In this document: piece by piece, positions 1 to 9,096 of the stretch
Numbering within the stretch: position 1 is the stretch's first letter
How the letters are laid out: each line of letters opens with the position of its first letter
Origin: Azospirillaceae bacterium
GTDB lineage: Bacteria > Pseudomonadota > Alphaproteobacteria > Azospirillales > Azospirillaceae
Reading direction: 5' to 3'
Length of the DNA stretch: 55,767 bases
NCBI GenBank assembly: GCA_035645145.1
Contig: DASQNC010000035.1
Span: 1 to 55,767, forward strand
Notes under the pieces: model-generated
Databases searched by the model: none
The model's input: only the letters and a program-made list of their open reading frames with translations
Told to the model about the DNA's origin: nothing
Program-made: the position numbers and the translations under genes

Positions 1-3000
1 CCCGTCTCGGCCAGCCAACGCGCCAGCCCGGTTGCCGCCCGCAGTTCCAGCGCCGGCGCCCCCTGCTGGCCCGCGAGCCGCAGTGCCGCCCGATACTCCT
101 GCTCGATGGCTTGGCGGCCCGAGCCCAGTCTGCGGAGGGCCTCCGCCCGTAGACGGTGCAGATCCGGCATGAACATCTGCTGGTGCGTGTCGACCGAAAG
201 CTGCTCCACCTCGTCGAGGCGTTTCAGCACATCCTCGGCTTGCCCCATCTCGAGCCTTGCGCCAGCAATGAGCGTTCCGAGGAACGTGAGGTAGGCCCGC
301 TGCTTGGCTTCGATGAGTTCGCGGTAGGTGCTTTCCATTTCGTCGGCGCCACGGCCCGGCTCACCCAGCCGTGTCTTCGCCCAGCCATTGACGATCTTCG
401 CCAGCCGGACCGGAAGCCCCAGGTTGGCCTGTCCGGCCACATCCGCCAGGATTCCGGCATGGGCCCGCGCGCCTTCCGCATCGCCGACCATTATCGAGAA
501 GAAGCCGGCGTACCAATAGGCGATCGTCCGGCTGAAGGGGTGCCCGAGGCTGTTCCCGAGGCGGATCGCCTCCCGGGAAACGCCGAGGGCCCGGTCGGCG
601 AAGCCCGCCTGCCACAGGGCGCAGGCGCCGGTCCCGTGCGCGCAGACACCCGGATCGTGCGCCCCGTAGATCGCGAAATGACCCTGGTGCCGGTCGAAAT
701 CGTAGAGCGCCAGGCCGCGCTCGATGTCGTCCCGGGTCACCGCCACCTGCCCGCGCAGGAATGCGGTGGTCCAGCGGGCATGATGGGCCTGCAGCTTCAT
801 CTCGACATGTCCGACCCGTTCGGCCATGTCCACCAGCCGGTCGGCACGTTCCGATCCCGCGGGAAGATTGCCGGACAGGGAATGGAACATCCAATCCGTC
901 CACCGCGCCCGGAAATGCAGGAGGTCATCCCCGAGGGGCGTGCTGACTTTGACCGCCTCCGCGGCGATGTGCCCGGTCTCGGCGGCCCCCGGCCCTTTGA
1001 GCGCAACGGTGGCCAACCCTTGGTCCAGGAGGAGTTGGGTTTCCTCGCGCGTTCGTTCCTCCGACGGGGGGTCGTTGCGGGCGAGCGCCAGAGCCTTGGC
1101 GAGATGGTTGATGGCCTCGGCAAAGCTCGAGCTGCCGAGCGCCTGCCGGCCGGCCAGCGTCCAATGGTGCTTGGCCCGCTCCTCCAGACCGGCCTCGCCG
1201 TAATGGCGGGCGAGCAGTTCGGGGGCGCGCTCCACAACGTCGGGGAAGCGCTGCACGAGCACCTCGGCGATGCGCGCGTGCAGCCACTGCCGCTTGCTTC
1301 TCAACAGGCTCCGATGGGCGGCGTCCTGCACCAGCGCATGCTTGAAGGTGTAGACCGATTCCGGTGGGCTGCCCTTCGCGAAGACCAGCTCCGCGGCGGT
1401 GAGCTGGTCGAGGGCGTCCTGGAGCTGGTCGTCGGGCAGCGGACTGACGGCGGCCAGCAGCTCGTAGCCGAACTCGCGGCCAATGGCGGCGCCGATCTGC
1501 GCGGTTTCCTTGACCGGCGCCAGGCGGTCGAGCCGCGCCATCAGGCTGTCGCGCAGCGTGGACGGGATCGCCAGCGTCGGGAGCGGTCCGGCCAGGGTGT
1601 AGCGGTCGGCCTCCTCCCGCAGGAAGCCGGTTTCGAGAACGGTCTTGGTCAGCTCCTCCACGAACAGCGGCACGCCGTCGGTCTTGGCAACGATCTGTTC
1701 GAGCACCTCGGGCGGCAACGGCTTGCCGCCCGTGACCCGCTCGACCAGGCTGGCGCTCTGGCGCTGGGCCAGGCGGGTGAGCGAATGGATGGTCAGATGC
1801 GACCGGTCCTTCCAGGGCGGGCCGAACTCCGGCCGGCATGTCATCAGCAGCAGGACCCGCGCGGACCCGACCCGGTGGACGATCGGGTTGAGGACATCGA
1901 GTGTGCTGGGATCGGCCCAGTGCAGATCCTCGAAGATGCACAGCACCGGATCCTTCCGGGCGAGCCCGAACAGTTGCTCGACCAGCGCCTCGATCGTCAA
2001 TTCCCGCTGCCGTTGCGGGCTGTGGGCCAGCGGCGGGTAGCGCCCCTCGGTCGGGATCGACAGCAGTGCCGCGATCAGCGGAGCCGCCTCGCCGACGTGC
2101 TCCGTTCCCCTCGCCAGCAGGGCCTCCAGCTTGTCCAGCTTGACCGCGGCCGTGTCGTCGCGCGCGAAGTCGGCGGCACGCTCGATCTGGTCGATGATGG
2201 GGTGGAACGCGGTGCTGGTGAAGTAGGGCGAACACTGGTACCGCAGCCGGATGTGCGGCCCCGCCTCGATCCCGTCGCACACGGTCCGGACGATCCGGGA
2301 CTTGCCGATGCCGGGCTCGCCGGACAGCAGCACCGCCTGCCCTTCGCCGTCGCTGGCCAGCCGCCAACGGTCGAGCAGCAGTGCGACCTCCTGCTCGCGT
2401 CCGACCATCGGTGTGAGCCCGCTCGAGCGCGCCTCGAACCGGCTCTCGACCGACCGCGTCCCGGTGACCTGCCAGACCGCCACCGGTTCCGCGAAGCCCT
2501 TCAGGGTCTGCGGCCCAAGCTCCTCCAGTTCAAACGTGCCGCCAATCAGCCGCCGCGTCGCCGGTCCGATCAAAACCGCGTTGGGTTGCGCCAGGGTTTG
2601 CAGCCGGGCCGCCAGATTGGGGGTCTCGCCGATGACGGCTTCCTCCTGGGCGGCGCCCGCGCCAACGAGGTCGCCGATCACGACCAGCCCGGTGGCGATG
2701 CCGATCCGGACCGCCAGAGGCTCGCCCTCCGGCGTGCGAAGCCGGCCGATGGCCCGGGTGATGGTCAGCCCGGCATGGATCGCGCGCTCGGCATCCTCCT
2801 CGTGCGCCCGCGGGTAGCCGAAATAGGCGAGCACGCCGTCGCCCATGTACTTCGCGACATGGCCGTCGAACCGGGAAATCTCCGCCGCAACCATGTTCTG
2901 GTAGGCTCGGATGAGATCGCTCATCTCCTCGGGATCGAGGCGCCCGGAAAGCTCCGTCGAGCCGACGAGGTCGACGAACATGATGGTCAGTTGCCGCCGT

Positions 3001-3257
3001 TCCGCGCCCGGCGGCGGTGCCCGGGCACGATCACGATCGTCCGGCGGGACCGGACGGCCGTCGCCACCGCGGGACACGTCGCGCAGCATGGCGATGGCGT
3101 CCAGCAGCTTGCGCCGGTGGCCGATCGAGACCACGCCGATGTCCTTCAGATCGTCGCCCGTCAGCCGCGGGAGCAGCCGGGCATCGATGTCGTGCTCGCG
3201 GAACGCCGGCTCGTACCGCTCCAGGCCCAGGTTCCGCAGCCAAGCCGCGATGTCCAC
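1..3257 (-). CDS. SAM-like / adenylate cyclase / AAA ATPase multidomain signalling protein (3' end outside window)
   Basis: The minus frame is open from 3257 to the window edge (1085 codons, no stop), so the C-terminus is missing. The GTG start is preceded by GGAGG at 3264-3268 and opens a SAM-like domain (about residues 1-60). A class III cyclase domain follows. The metal Asp lies in FVDLVGST near residue 94, with the lysine and second Asp in AKYMGDGV near 135-142 and the late Asn/Arg in NLAARL. Next come an AAA/ORC-type ATPase with GEPGIGKS near 312 and a long helical, TPR-like region. Known relatives are multidomain cyclases in which the ATPase and repeats are thought to sense or regulate; the substrate (ATP rather than GTP) is inferred from the lysine. 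It follows the second cyclase after a 278-bp gap, so co-transcription is possible. Confidence 0.88.
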   Translation of the reverse strand, partial: MDIAAWLRNLGLERYEPAFREHDIDARLLPRLTGDDLKDIGVVSIGHRRKLLDAIAMLRDVSRGGDGRPVPPDDRDRARAPPPGAERRQLTIMFVDLVGSTELSGRLDPEEMSDLIRAYQNMVAAEISRFDGHVAKYMGDGVLAYFGYPRAHEEDAERAIHAGLTITRAIGRLRTPEGEPLAVRIGIATGLVVIGDLVGAGAAQEEAVIGETPNLAARLQTLAQPNAVLIGPATRRLIGGTFELEELGPQTLKGFAEPVAVWQVTGTRSVESRFEARSSGLTPMVGREQEVALLLDRWRLASDGEGQAVLLSGEPGIGKSRIVRTVCDGIEAGPHIRLRYQCSPYFTSTAFHPIIDQIERAADFARDDTAAVKLDKLEALLARGTEHVGEAAPLIAALLSIPTEGRYPPLAHSPQRQRELTIEALVEQLFGLARKDPVLCIFEDLHWADPSTLDVLNPIVHRVGSARVLLLMTCRPEFGPPWKDRSHLTIHSLTRLAQRQSASLVERVTGGKPLPPEVLEQIVAKTDGVPLFVEELTKTVLETGFLREEADRYTLAGPLPTLAIPSTLRDSLMARLDRLAPVKETAQIGAAIGREFGYELLAAVSPLPDDQLQDALDQLTAAELVFAKGSPPESVYTFKHALVQDAAHRSLLRSKRQWLHARIAEVLVQRFPDVVERAPELLARHYGEAGLEERAKHHWTLAGRQALGSSSFAEAINHLAKALALARNDPPSEERTREETQLLLDQGLATVALKGPGAAETGHIAAEAVKVSTPLGDDLLHFRARWTDWMFHSLSGNLPAGSERADRLVDMAERVGHVEMKLQAHHARWTTAFLRGQVAVTRDDIERGLALYDFDRHQGHFAIYGAHDPGVCAHGTGACALWQAGFADRALGVSREAIRLGNSLGHPFSRTIAYWYAGFFSIMVGDAEGARAHAGILADVAGQANLGLPVRLAKIVNGWAKTRLGEPGRGADEMESTYRELIEAKQRAYLTFLGTLIAGARLEMGQAEDVLKRLDEVEQLSVDTHQQMFMPDLHRLRAEALRRLGSGRQAIEQEYRAALRLAGQQGAPALELRAATGLARWLAET

Positions 3258-3535
3258 CCTCCGCCTCCAATCGCCAGGGGTGTTTCCGGCCTCCAACGTC
3301 GCAGCCTACCCCAAGTCCGGGCGGGCGGCCCATGCAACGACGAGCACCGACGACCCCCATTGGGCACGGTCATAGCCCGTTTTTCCTGCATGGGCCGTGG
3401 GCGGTTCCGCCGCCGTGGCCGGCCGATGCGCACCCCGGGAACAGGCCCCTGGCTCCGGTCCCGAAGTGCGCCTTCGCATGGCCAGGGGAAACCTCGCAGA
3501 GCCAGGGCGCGGGCACCGATGCCCTGCGGCCTGGC

Positions 3536-4708
3536 TCAACGCGACGGATCCGTGCCGTGCTCCGGCAGGGTGAAGACCTGCTGAGGGTGCTCCACGCCCC
3601 GCAGGCGGTGGCGCCCCAGATCGACGAAGGGCTGGTCGACCTCCCGCGCGAAGGCGCGCGAGACGATCACCGGCCGGTCCAGCCGCTTGGCCAGGTCCAA
3701 AAGCCGGCTGGCCCGGTTCACGGCCGGGCCGATGACCGTGAAATCCAGCCGGTGGGGGGCGCCGACATTGCCGTAGGCCACCTCCCCCACGTGCAGCGCC
3801 AAACCGTGGAGCAAGGGCGCGCCGCCCGAGGACCGGCGCCGGGCGTTCTCGGCCTCGCTCCGCCGGCCGAACGCCTGTGCGGCCGCCAGGGCCTTCCGGC
3901 AGGCCGCCGCGCGGTCGCGCCCGGCCCAGGTCGGGAAGATCGCCAGCACGGCATCCCCGATGAACTTGAGCACCTCGCCGCCATGCGCCTCGACCACCTC
4001 CCCGATGATCCCGAACCAGGCGTTCAGGTGGTCCAGCACCTCGGGAATGGGTGACCGCTCGGACAGGAGGGTGAAGCCGCGCAGATCGGCGAACCAGATG
4101 GCCGCCTCGATCCGCTCGACGGCACCACGGTCCACGCGGCCCTCGATGATGCGCTGCCCGGTGCGGGGGCCGACATAGGTGTCGAGCAGGTCGACGGCGA
4201 TGCGCCGCAGGACATGCCGCTCCAGGTACGGGCTGAGCCGCTTTGCGGCGACCTCCAGCCGATCGAGCGATGCCGGGTCGAAGCCTTCCGCCCGCCGGGT
4301 GGTGAACGAGATCACCGCGGTCCGGGTCCGATCCAGGAAGGGCAGCGGATACATGACGTAGTCCGTCGCGCCGGCCAGCCGCAACTCCTCGAGGAGCGGC
4401 ATGTCGGGACAGGGGGCGTCGAGACGGCGTCGGAAGGGCTGTCCGGTTTCGTCGACGATCCGGGTCGGGCTGTTCAAATAGGACGGCGACGTGGCCGCCG
4501 TGGCCCGGTCGGACTCCCTCACCGACAGGCTCTGGTCTGTCCAGACATGCTGCCATCCGCCGACTTCCGGGTGCAGCACCTCCAGACCGAGGGAGGCACG
4601 CCAGACCGGCGCTATGGTCGGGACGACATGGCGGCAGAAGGCGGCAAAAAGCGTCTCGACGGTGTCGTGGGGTGCGTCGTTGGCCAGCCATCCCGTGATG
4701 TCGTCCAT
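3536..4708 (-). CDS. Class III adenylate/guanylate cyclase
   Basis: This 390-aa cytosolic protein has a C-terminal class III cyclase catalytic domain that makes a cyclic nucleotide from NTP. Visible residues are the metal Asp in FADLRGFT (about 203-210), EVLKFIGDAV (about 244-253) with the purine-binding Lys and second metal Asp, and LDFTVIGPAVNRASRL (about 321-336) with the substrate Asp and the catalytic Asn/Arg. The Lys/Asp pair predicts ATP specificity, hence cAMP. The N-terminal 190 residues resemble a small sensory region with no membrane segment. The ATG at 4708 is chosen because GGAGG lies 9 bp upstream; an open frame reaches 4834 but lacks a good ribosome site. It is head-to-tail with another cyclase gene. 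Confidence 0.9.
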   Translation of the reverse strand: MDDITGWLANDAPHDTVETLFAAFCRHVVPTIAPVWRASLGLEVLHPEVGGWQHVWTDQSLSVRESDRATAATSPSYLNSPTRIVDETGQPFRRRLDAPCPDMPLLEELRLAGATDYVMYPLPFLDRTRTAVISFTTRRAEGFDPASLDRLEVAAKRLSPYLERHVLRRIAVDLLDTYVGPRTGQRIIEGRVDRGAVERIEAAIWFADLRGFTLLSERSPIPEVLDHLNAWFGIIGEVVEAHGGEVLKFIGDAVLAIFPTWAGRDRAAACRKALAAAQAFGRRSEAENARRRSSGGAPLLHGLALHVGEVAYGNVGAPHRLDFTVIGPAVNRASRLLDLAKRLDRPVIVSRAFAREVDQPFVDLGRHRLRGVEHPQQVFTLPEHGTDPSR

Positions 4709-4954
4709 CCGTCCCATCCTCCACATGCGATCCCCTGCCTCCGGGGTTGCGCCCGCGGCCTCGGTTTCAGGGGTTCCGTGGCCGGTCCGCACCGCCTTCC
4801 GCATGAAATCCCCGGAAGGTGCCGTCCCGACCACGAGGACGGCTCCTCCTAGGCCCAGGTCCGTCGGCGGTTGGCCCGAGGAAAAGGCCTCAATGTCGGA
4901 TCACATGGTCAGAAGAACCCTGCTTTGCTCACGACAGGAGTCCTTATCCCGACC

Positions 4955-5353
4955 TCATTGGGCTCGGTACTGCTCGTCGGTGACGTGCTCCATCCAGTCG
5001 ACGGTCTTACCGTCGAGCTGTTCCTGAATGGCGATGTGGGTCATGGCTGTGGTGGGGCCGGCTCCGTGCCAATGCTTCTCGCCCGGCGGAAACCAGATCA
5101 CGTCACCGGGATGGATTTCCTCGATCGGCCCCCCCTCACGCTGCACCCGGCCACAACCGGATGTGACGATCAACGTCTGGCCCAGCGGGTGCGTGTGCCA
5201 CGCCGTGCGAGCTCCCGGCTCGAACGTGACGCTTACGCCAACGGCGCGCGCCGGGGCATTTGCCGGAAAGAGGGGGTCGATGCGAACGGTGCCCGTGAAA
5301 TACTCGTCTGGACCTTTTCCAGACGGCTGTGACCCTACTCTTTTGATGTCCAT
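4955..5353 (-). CDS. Mn-dependent cupin, (R)-mandelonitrile lyase-like
   Basis: This small (132 aa) single-domain cupin has the motif [11 protein letters not shown] and a second motif PGEKHWHG. From the ATG at 5353, His53, His55, Gln59 and His94 fall exactly at the positions I recall for the manganese ligands of the Granulicella tundricola cupin hydroxynitrile lyase, and Gln110 matches its active-site Gln. That numbering, with GAGGG 7 bp upstream, decides the start; an open frame to 5371 adds six residues without a ribosome site. Family members either cleave or form cyanohydrins in vitro or have unknown physiological roles, so the metal site is well supported while the substrate is not. It appears monocistronic. 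Confidence 0.85.
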   Translation of the reverse strand: MDIKRVGSQPSGKGPDEYFTGTVRIDPLFPANAPARAVGVSVTFEPGARTAWHTHPLGQTLIVTSGCGRVQREGGPIEEIHPGDVIWFPPGEKHWHGAGPTTAMTHIAIQEQLDGKTVDWMEHVTDEQYRAQ

Positions 5354-5683
5354 GGCAGTTCCCTCACTCATTGCGGCGATGGTCGCTCCGTCGCCGACCG
5401 TTTATCCAGAGGCGGAGCATATGGCACAGCGGCTCATTCCAATTCGGGGGCGGACTTGGCACGTTCTTATAATTCGTGCTCGTGAATACCCGACGACTGC
5501 TCCAGCCCTGTCCGATACCTACATCGGTTCGACACCTTGAAACTAATCGGCGCCGGCGATCAGGTCAGGACGGGTGCTACCAGGAGCCGCAACGCGATGA
5601 TGCCGGTGCACAGGACGATCAGCGGGCTGACCAGGAACACTGACCCCAGGCCTGCCGATGCGCGTTGGGGGATCTGACCGGGC

Positions 5684-5724
5684 GTTGGCCTGGGATGCAC
5701 AGCGGGCCGTGCTCGGCTTCGGCC
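5684..5724 (+). pseudogene. Remnant of the 3' end of a serine recombinase gene
   Basis: These 41 bases translate to LAWDAQRAVLGFG, against LAWDAQRAALGFG at the C-terminus of the intact recombinase ending at 52108. The DNA identity continues beyond the former stop codon: the block reading CTGGCGGCCCGG at 5750-5761 matches the one at 52131-52142. The normal TGA has become CGA here and no other recombinase sequence is present, so this is a tail fragment only. It indicates that a related element once occupied, or recombined at, this spot. Confidence 0.7.
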
Positions 5725-5750
5725 GACCGTGCCGTATCGCGAGGGATTCC

Positions 5751-5965
5751 TGGCGGCCCGGACGGAGAACAGGGGCCGAATGCCGCTCAAAAAGCCGTAT
5801 GCCGCCTCTCTGCGGTTCGCGAAGACCCGCCCGAACCCCAGAGAGGCCGGGCCCTTCGGCGTCGCGCCGCGGAGACTGGTCTGTCTTGAAGACTGGATGG
5901 CGAAGGAGACGGTACGGAGCGAACCGGTCTCCGAACGCCGTTCCCTGAGTGGCGCGGAAAGTACA
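5751..5965. repeat. Dispersed palindromic repeat, copy 1
   Basis: This block aligns with 19198-19380 and 53681-53842. Shared landmarks are GACGGAGAAC, the segment CCGCTCAAAAAGCCGT (shared with copy 3), a GC-rich imperfect palindrome whose outer arm reads GCGGAGAC, and CTGTCTTGAAGACTGGATGG. After that point it follows copy 2 (ACGGAGCGAACC, then TTCCCTGA) and not the tRNA sequence that follows copy 3. Conservation is at DNA level and no gene is implied. Confidence 0.7.
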
Positions 5966-5990
5966 AAAAATTTGCCGCTCGGCGCGGGGC

Positions 5991-6764
5991 TCACGCCCCG
6001 CCCCATTGCATCGAGAGGCCGCCGTCGATCGTCCAGGTCTGGCCGGTGACATAGTCGCCGTCGTCGGACGCGAGGAAGAGCGCAAGCCGCGCGATCTCCT
6101 CCGGCTGGCCGGCCCGGTGCCACGGGATGCGCTCGAAGGACTGCGTCCGCTTGCCGGAGTCGTCGAGGCGCGCCTGCGTCATCGGCGTTTGGATCAAGCC
6201 CGGCGCGATGTTGTTGACGTTGATTTTGTCCTCGGCCAGCTCGCGCGAAAGGCTGCGCGCCAGCGAACCCAGGCCCGCCTTGGCCATGCCGTAGGGGGCG
6301 CTGTCCGGCGTGGGCAGGTGCTGGGCGACCGAGGAGATGTTCACGATGCGCCCGCCCCCGCCGTGCTGGCGGCGCATCCGCACGAAGGCGCGGCAGCAGA
6401 ACACCGGCCCCATGAGGTCCACCCGCAGGACACGCTCGAGATCCTCGTCCTTCAGGTCGGCTATCCCAGCAGAGGCGGCGCCGATGCCGGCGTTGTTGAC
6501 CAGGATGTCCGGCACGCCCAGCTCGTCCGCCGCCCGCCGGAAGAAGCCCTCCACCGACGCCGGATCACCGACGTCGCCCAGCATCGTCAGCGCCCGGCAG
6601 CCCGCCGCCTCGATCCGCCGCTTCGTCTCGGCCGCACCTTCGGCGTCGGTGTGGTAGACGACCGCGACGTCCGCGCCCTCTTGCGCGAACACCTCGGCGA
6701 TCGCCTGGCCGATGCCGGAATCCGCCCCGGTGACGAGCGCGCGTTTGCCATTGAGTTTCATCAT
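5991..6764 (-). CDS. SDR-family oxidoreductase (glucose 1-dehydrogenase-like)
   Basis: This 257-aa classical short-chain dehydrogenase/reductase is a cytosolic NAD(P)-dependent oxidoreductase. It shows the Rossmann motif TGADSGIG (12-19), NNAG (90-93), and the catalytic Ser144/145, Tyr158 and Lys162 in YGMAK. The C-terminus has the usual Asp-Gly-Gly segment. The start at 6764 has GAGGA 8 bp upstream; the adjacent ATG at 6761 is less well spaced. It lies 79 bp downstream of the thiamine-diphosphate enzyme gene in the same direction and may be co-transcribed with it. The substrate cannot be assigned: sugar or polyol dehydrogenases and 3-oxoacyl reductases share this form. Confidence 0.88.
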   Translation of the reverse strand: MMKLNGKRALVTGADSGIGQAIAEVFAQEGADVAVVYHTDAEGAAETKRRIEAAGCRALTMLGDVGDPASVEGFFRRAADELGVPDILVNNAGIGAASAGIADLKDEDLERVLRVDLMGPVFCCRAFVRMRRQHGGGGRIVNISSVAQHLPTPDSAPYGMAKAGLGSLARSLSRELAEDKINVNNIAPGLIQTPMTQARLDDSGKRTQSFERIPWHRAGQPEEIARLALFLASDDGDYVTGQTWTIDGGLSMQWGGA

Positions 6765-6843
6765 GACGCGGATCCTCGTCTGAGCTGCCAATGGGTAGGA
6801 ACAGGGTGGTTCGGCAACCGGATGCCGGCTCCGGCCGCCGCCC

Positions 6844-8607
6844 TCATTTCGTCTGCATCAGGGTGCGGGCCGGCTCCTCGGCCAGCCGGCGCTCGATCTG
6901 CTCGCGGTCGGGCGTGCCCTGCGCCAGTGCCGCGCGCAGGTGCTCGACGTATTTGGCCGGGGGCTTGGGCGGCAGGAACGGCTCGTTGGGGTCCACCTCC
7001 GCCTCCACCAACGCCGGTCCGGGCTCCGCCAGCGCCGCGTCCAGCGCCGGGCCGCACTGGTCAGGCTCCACCGCCTTGAACGCCTTCAGCCCGAAGCCCT
7101 CCGCCACCTTGGCGAAGTCGATCGGCTGGAGGTCGCAGCCGAACTCCGGATTGCCCAGGAACAGCATCTGCTCCCACTTGATCTGGCCGTAGGTGTTGTT
7201 CTTCACGACCACGATCTTGACCGGGAGATTGTAGCGCACGCAGGTCGCCAGCTCGCCCAGCACCATGGCGAGCCCGCCGTCGCCGACGAAGGCGACCACC
7301 TGCCGGCCCGGGTAGGCGACCGCCGCCGCGATCGCATAGGGCAGCGCGCACCCCATGGACGCCAGCGTTCCCGAAACGGCGAACATCTGGGTTCCCCGCA
7401 TCTCCACGTTCTGGGCGAGGAACCCCGTGTGTTGGCCGGAATCCGACAGCACGATGGCGTCCTCCGCCAGCCGCGCCGACAGCTCGCGCGCGATCCGCTG
7501 CGGCTTCATCGGCGTGCCGGGCCGCATGGCGGCCTCGGCCAGCAGGTGGCGCCATTCGACCATCCCCAGCCGGGCCTGCTCCAGGAAGACGCGGTCCGCC
7601 TTGGGCGCCAGATGGCCGTTCAGTGCTTGGAGTGTCGTGCGGACGTCGCCCACGAGCGCCGCCTCGACGGGATAGCGCAGGCCGATGCGCTGGGGGTCCA
7701 GGTCGATCTGCACGGCGCGGGCCTGGCCCGGCTTCGGATAGTACTCGACGTAGGGGAACGAGCTGCCGGCGATCAGCAGCGTGTCGCACTGCGCCATGGC
7801 CTCGTGGGACGGGATGGTGCCGAGATGGCCGATGCCGCCGGTGGTGTACGGGTGGTCGTCGGGCACCACCGCCTTGCCCAGCAGCGCCTTGATGATGGGC
7901 GCCCCCAGCAGCTCGGCGGTGCGCAGAAGCTCGTCCCGCGCCCCCAACGCGCCCTGCCCGGCCAGGATGACGACCCTCCGCCCGGCATTCAGGATTTCGG
8001 CGGCGCGCTCGACCTCCGCAAGCGCCGGAAGCCGCTGTCCCTCCGCATAGGCGCCGATCGCGTGCGGCACCGTGTTGCGCGGGGACGGGTGGGTGGTGGA
8101 CTCCGGCTCCTCCTGCACGTCGATCGGCACGGCAATGTGCGCCACGCCGCGCCGGGCCAACGCGGTTCGGCACGCGAGACCGGTGACATTGGCGGCGTGC
8201 GCCGGCCCCATGATCCGTGCGGTGTAGGCCGCCACGTCCTGGAACAGGCGCGGATGGTCCACGTCCTGCTGGGTGAAGGTGTCGATCAGGTCGTGGTAGG
8301 GCAGGCCGGTGACCGCGACCACCGGGGCGCGGTCGAACTTGGCGTCGTAGAGGCCGTTCAGCAGGTGGATGCCGCCGGGACCGGTGGTGGCAAGACAGCA
8401 GCCGATCCGCCCCGTCAGCTTGGCGTACCCGCAGGCCATGAAGGCGGCCGCCTCCTCGTGCCGGACCTGGACGAAGCGGATGCGGTCCTGCCGGGTGCGC
8501 AAGGCTTCCATGATGCCGTTGATGCCGTCGCCGGGCAGCCCGAACACGACGTCCACGCCCCATTCGGCCAGCGTGTCGACGACGATCTCGGCGGTGTTGC
8601 GGGTCAT
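6844..8607 (-). CDS. Thiamine diphosphate-dependent enzyme, pyruvate oxidase/dehydrogenase (PoxB)-like
   Basis: This 587-aa protein has the three-domain ThDP fold. The Pyr domain carries the cofactor-activating Glu in RHEE (about 51) and the early GLPGDG. A central FAD/NAD-like domain follows, then the PP domain with GDGG...NN (about residues 440-470), which binds ThDP-Mg. The best fit is pyruvate dehydrogenase (quinone)/pyruvate oxidase or a related 2-oxoacid decarboxylase; acetolactate synthase is less likely because no small subunit is present. GGAGG is 5 bp before the ATG at 8607, and the 17 codons upstream in frame lack support. It precedes the SDR gene on the same strand, and a joint role in 2-oxoacid or sugar metabolism is only inference. 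Confidence 0.88.
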   Translation of the reverse strand: MTRNTAEIVVDTLAEWGVDVVFGLPGDGINGIMEALRTRQDRIRFVQVRHEEAAAFMACGYAKLTGRIGCCLATTGPGGIHLLNGLYDAKFDRAPVVAVTGLPYHDLIDTFTQQDVDHPRLFQDVAAYTARIMGPAHAANVTGLACRTALARRGVAHIAVPIDVQEEPESTTHPSPRNTVPHAIGAYAEGQRLPALAEVERAAEILNAGRRVVILAGQGALGARDELLRTAELLGAPIIKALLGKAVVPDDHPYTTGGIGHLGTIPSHEAMAQCDTLLIAGSSFPYVEYYPKPGQARAVQIDLDPQRIGLRYPVEAALVGDVRTTLQALNGHLAPKADRVFLEQARLGMVEWRHLLAEAAMRPGTPMKPQRIARELSARLAEDAIVLSDSGQHTGFLAQNVEMRGTQMFAVSGTLASMGCALPYAIAAAVAYPGRQVVAFVGDGGLAMVLGELATCVRYNLPVKIVVVKNNTYGQIKWEQMLFLGNPEFGCDLQPIDFAKVAEGFGLKAFKAVEPDQCGPALDAALAEPGPALVEAEVDPNEPFLPPKPPAKYVEHLRAALAQGTPDREQIERRLAEEPARTLMQTK

Positions 8608-8698
8608 GGGGCCTCCAGGGAAGGGACGTGTCTCCACCGACAACCGCCGCCGGCCCACGGCGTGACGCGCCCTCCCCCGTTTTCCGGCCGGACCGGCC

Positions 8699-8737
8699 TG
8701 TTCAGCGCCCCCTGTTCAACGCCCCCCCATTCAACGC
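8699..8737. repeat. Three imperfect tandem repeats of about 15 bp
   Basis: TTCAGCGCCCCCTG, TTCAACGCCCCCCCA and TTCAACGCTCC follow each other, the last overlapping the stop codon of the small membrane-protein gene. They are short, with no evident coding or hairpin role. Confidence 0.6.
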
Positions 8738-9096
8738 TCCGGGCCGGCCCGCCCCTGCCAGCGCTTGCGCAGCGCCCTCCACTTGCCTTCGAGCCAGATC
8801 ATGGCGCGGCCGACCGGCTTCCGGAGGAACGGCACATCCTGGGCGATCAGCAAAAGCCCGATCGGCAGCATCTCGATCCCGACGACCGGCAGGAACCAGA
8901 GCACGCTGGCCAGGATGAAGAGCACCCCGACCGGCAGCCGGATCCAGCGCGCCTTCGGGTCCCGCAACCAGCGGATGGCCCGCGACACCCGGTCCGGAAC
9001 CTCCGCCTCCAGGCCTTCGTAAGCGCGGTCCAGGACCCTTTGGCCCTCGTCCGCCCCGCCCTTGTCCGCAGCGCCCGGACCGGCTTGGTTGCCCAT
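8731..9096 (-). CDS. Small inner-membrane protein of unknown function
   Basis: This protein of about 121 aa has a hydrophilic N-terminus and one long hydrophobic region (about residues 55-85), probably a helical hairpin or one to two membrane spans. The span contains the pattern MLPIGLLLIAQDVPFLRKP, which recurs in short alphaproteobacterial membrane proteins, and is followed by a basic Trp/Arg/Lys-rich tail. I do not know its function. The ATG at 9096 is preceded by only a weak ribosome site; in-frame GTG codons at 9108 and 9117 are alternatives. It lies 123 bp upstream of the ThDP enzyme gene on the same strand. Confidence 0.7.
   Translation of the reverse strand: MGNQAGPGAADKGGADEGQRVLDRAYEGLEAEVPDRVSRAIRWLRDPKARWIRLPVGVLFILASVLWFLPVVGIEMLPIGLLLIAQDVPFLRKPVGRAMIWLEGKWRALRKRWQGRAGPER

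Larger units (their letters stand above)
5354..5990. other. Gene-free stretch containing a mobile-element scar
   Basis: No convincing gene is present in these 637 bases. From about 5684 to 5965 the sequence consists of a recombinase C-terminal remnant followed by a copy of the dispersed palindromic repeat also found near 19.2 and 53.7 kb. The remaining part (5354-5680) shows no coding signal that I trust, although the minus strand at 5560-5650 could encode a short hydrophobic stretch. Confidence 0.6.

Noticed and set aside
156-3584. 1142-aa plus-strand open frame
   Set aside because: It is antisense to the SAM/cyclase/ATPase gene, whose minus-strand frame has all catalytic motifs; the plus translation is Arg/Pro/Gly-rich with no domain.
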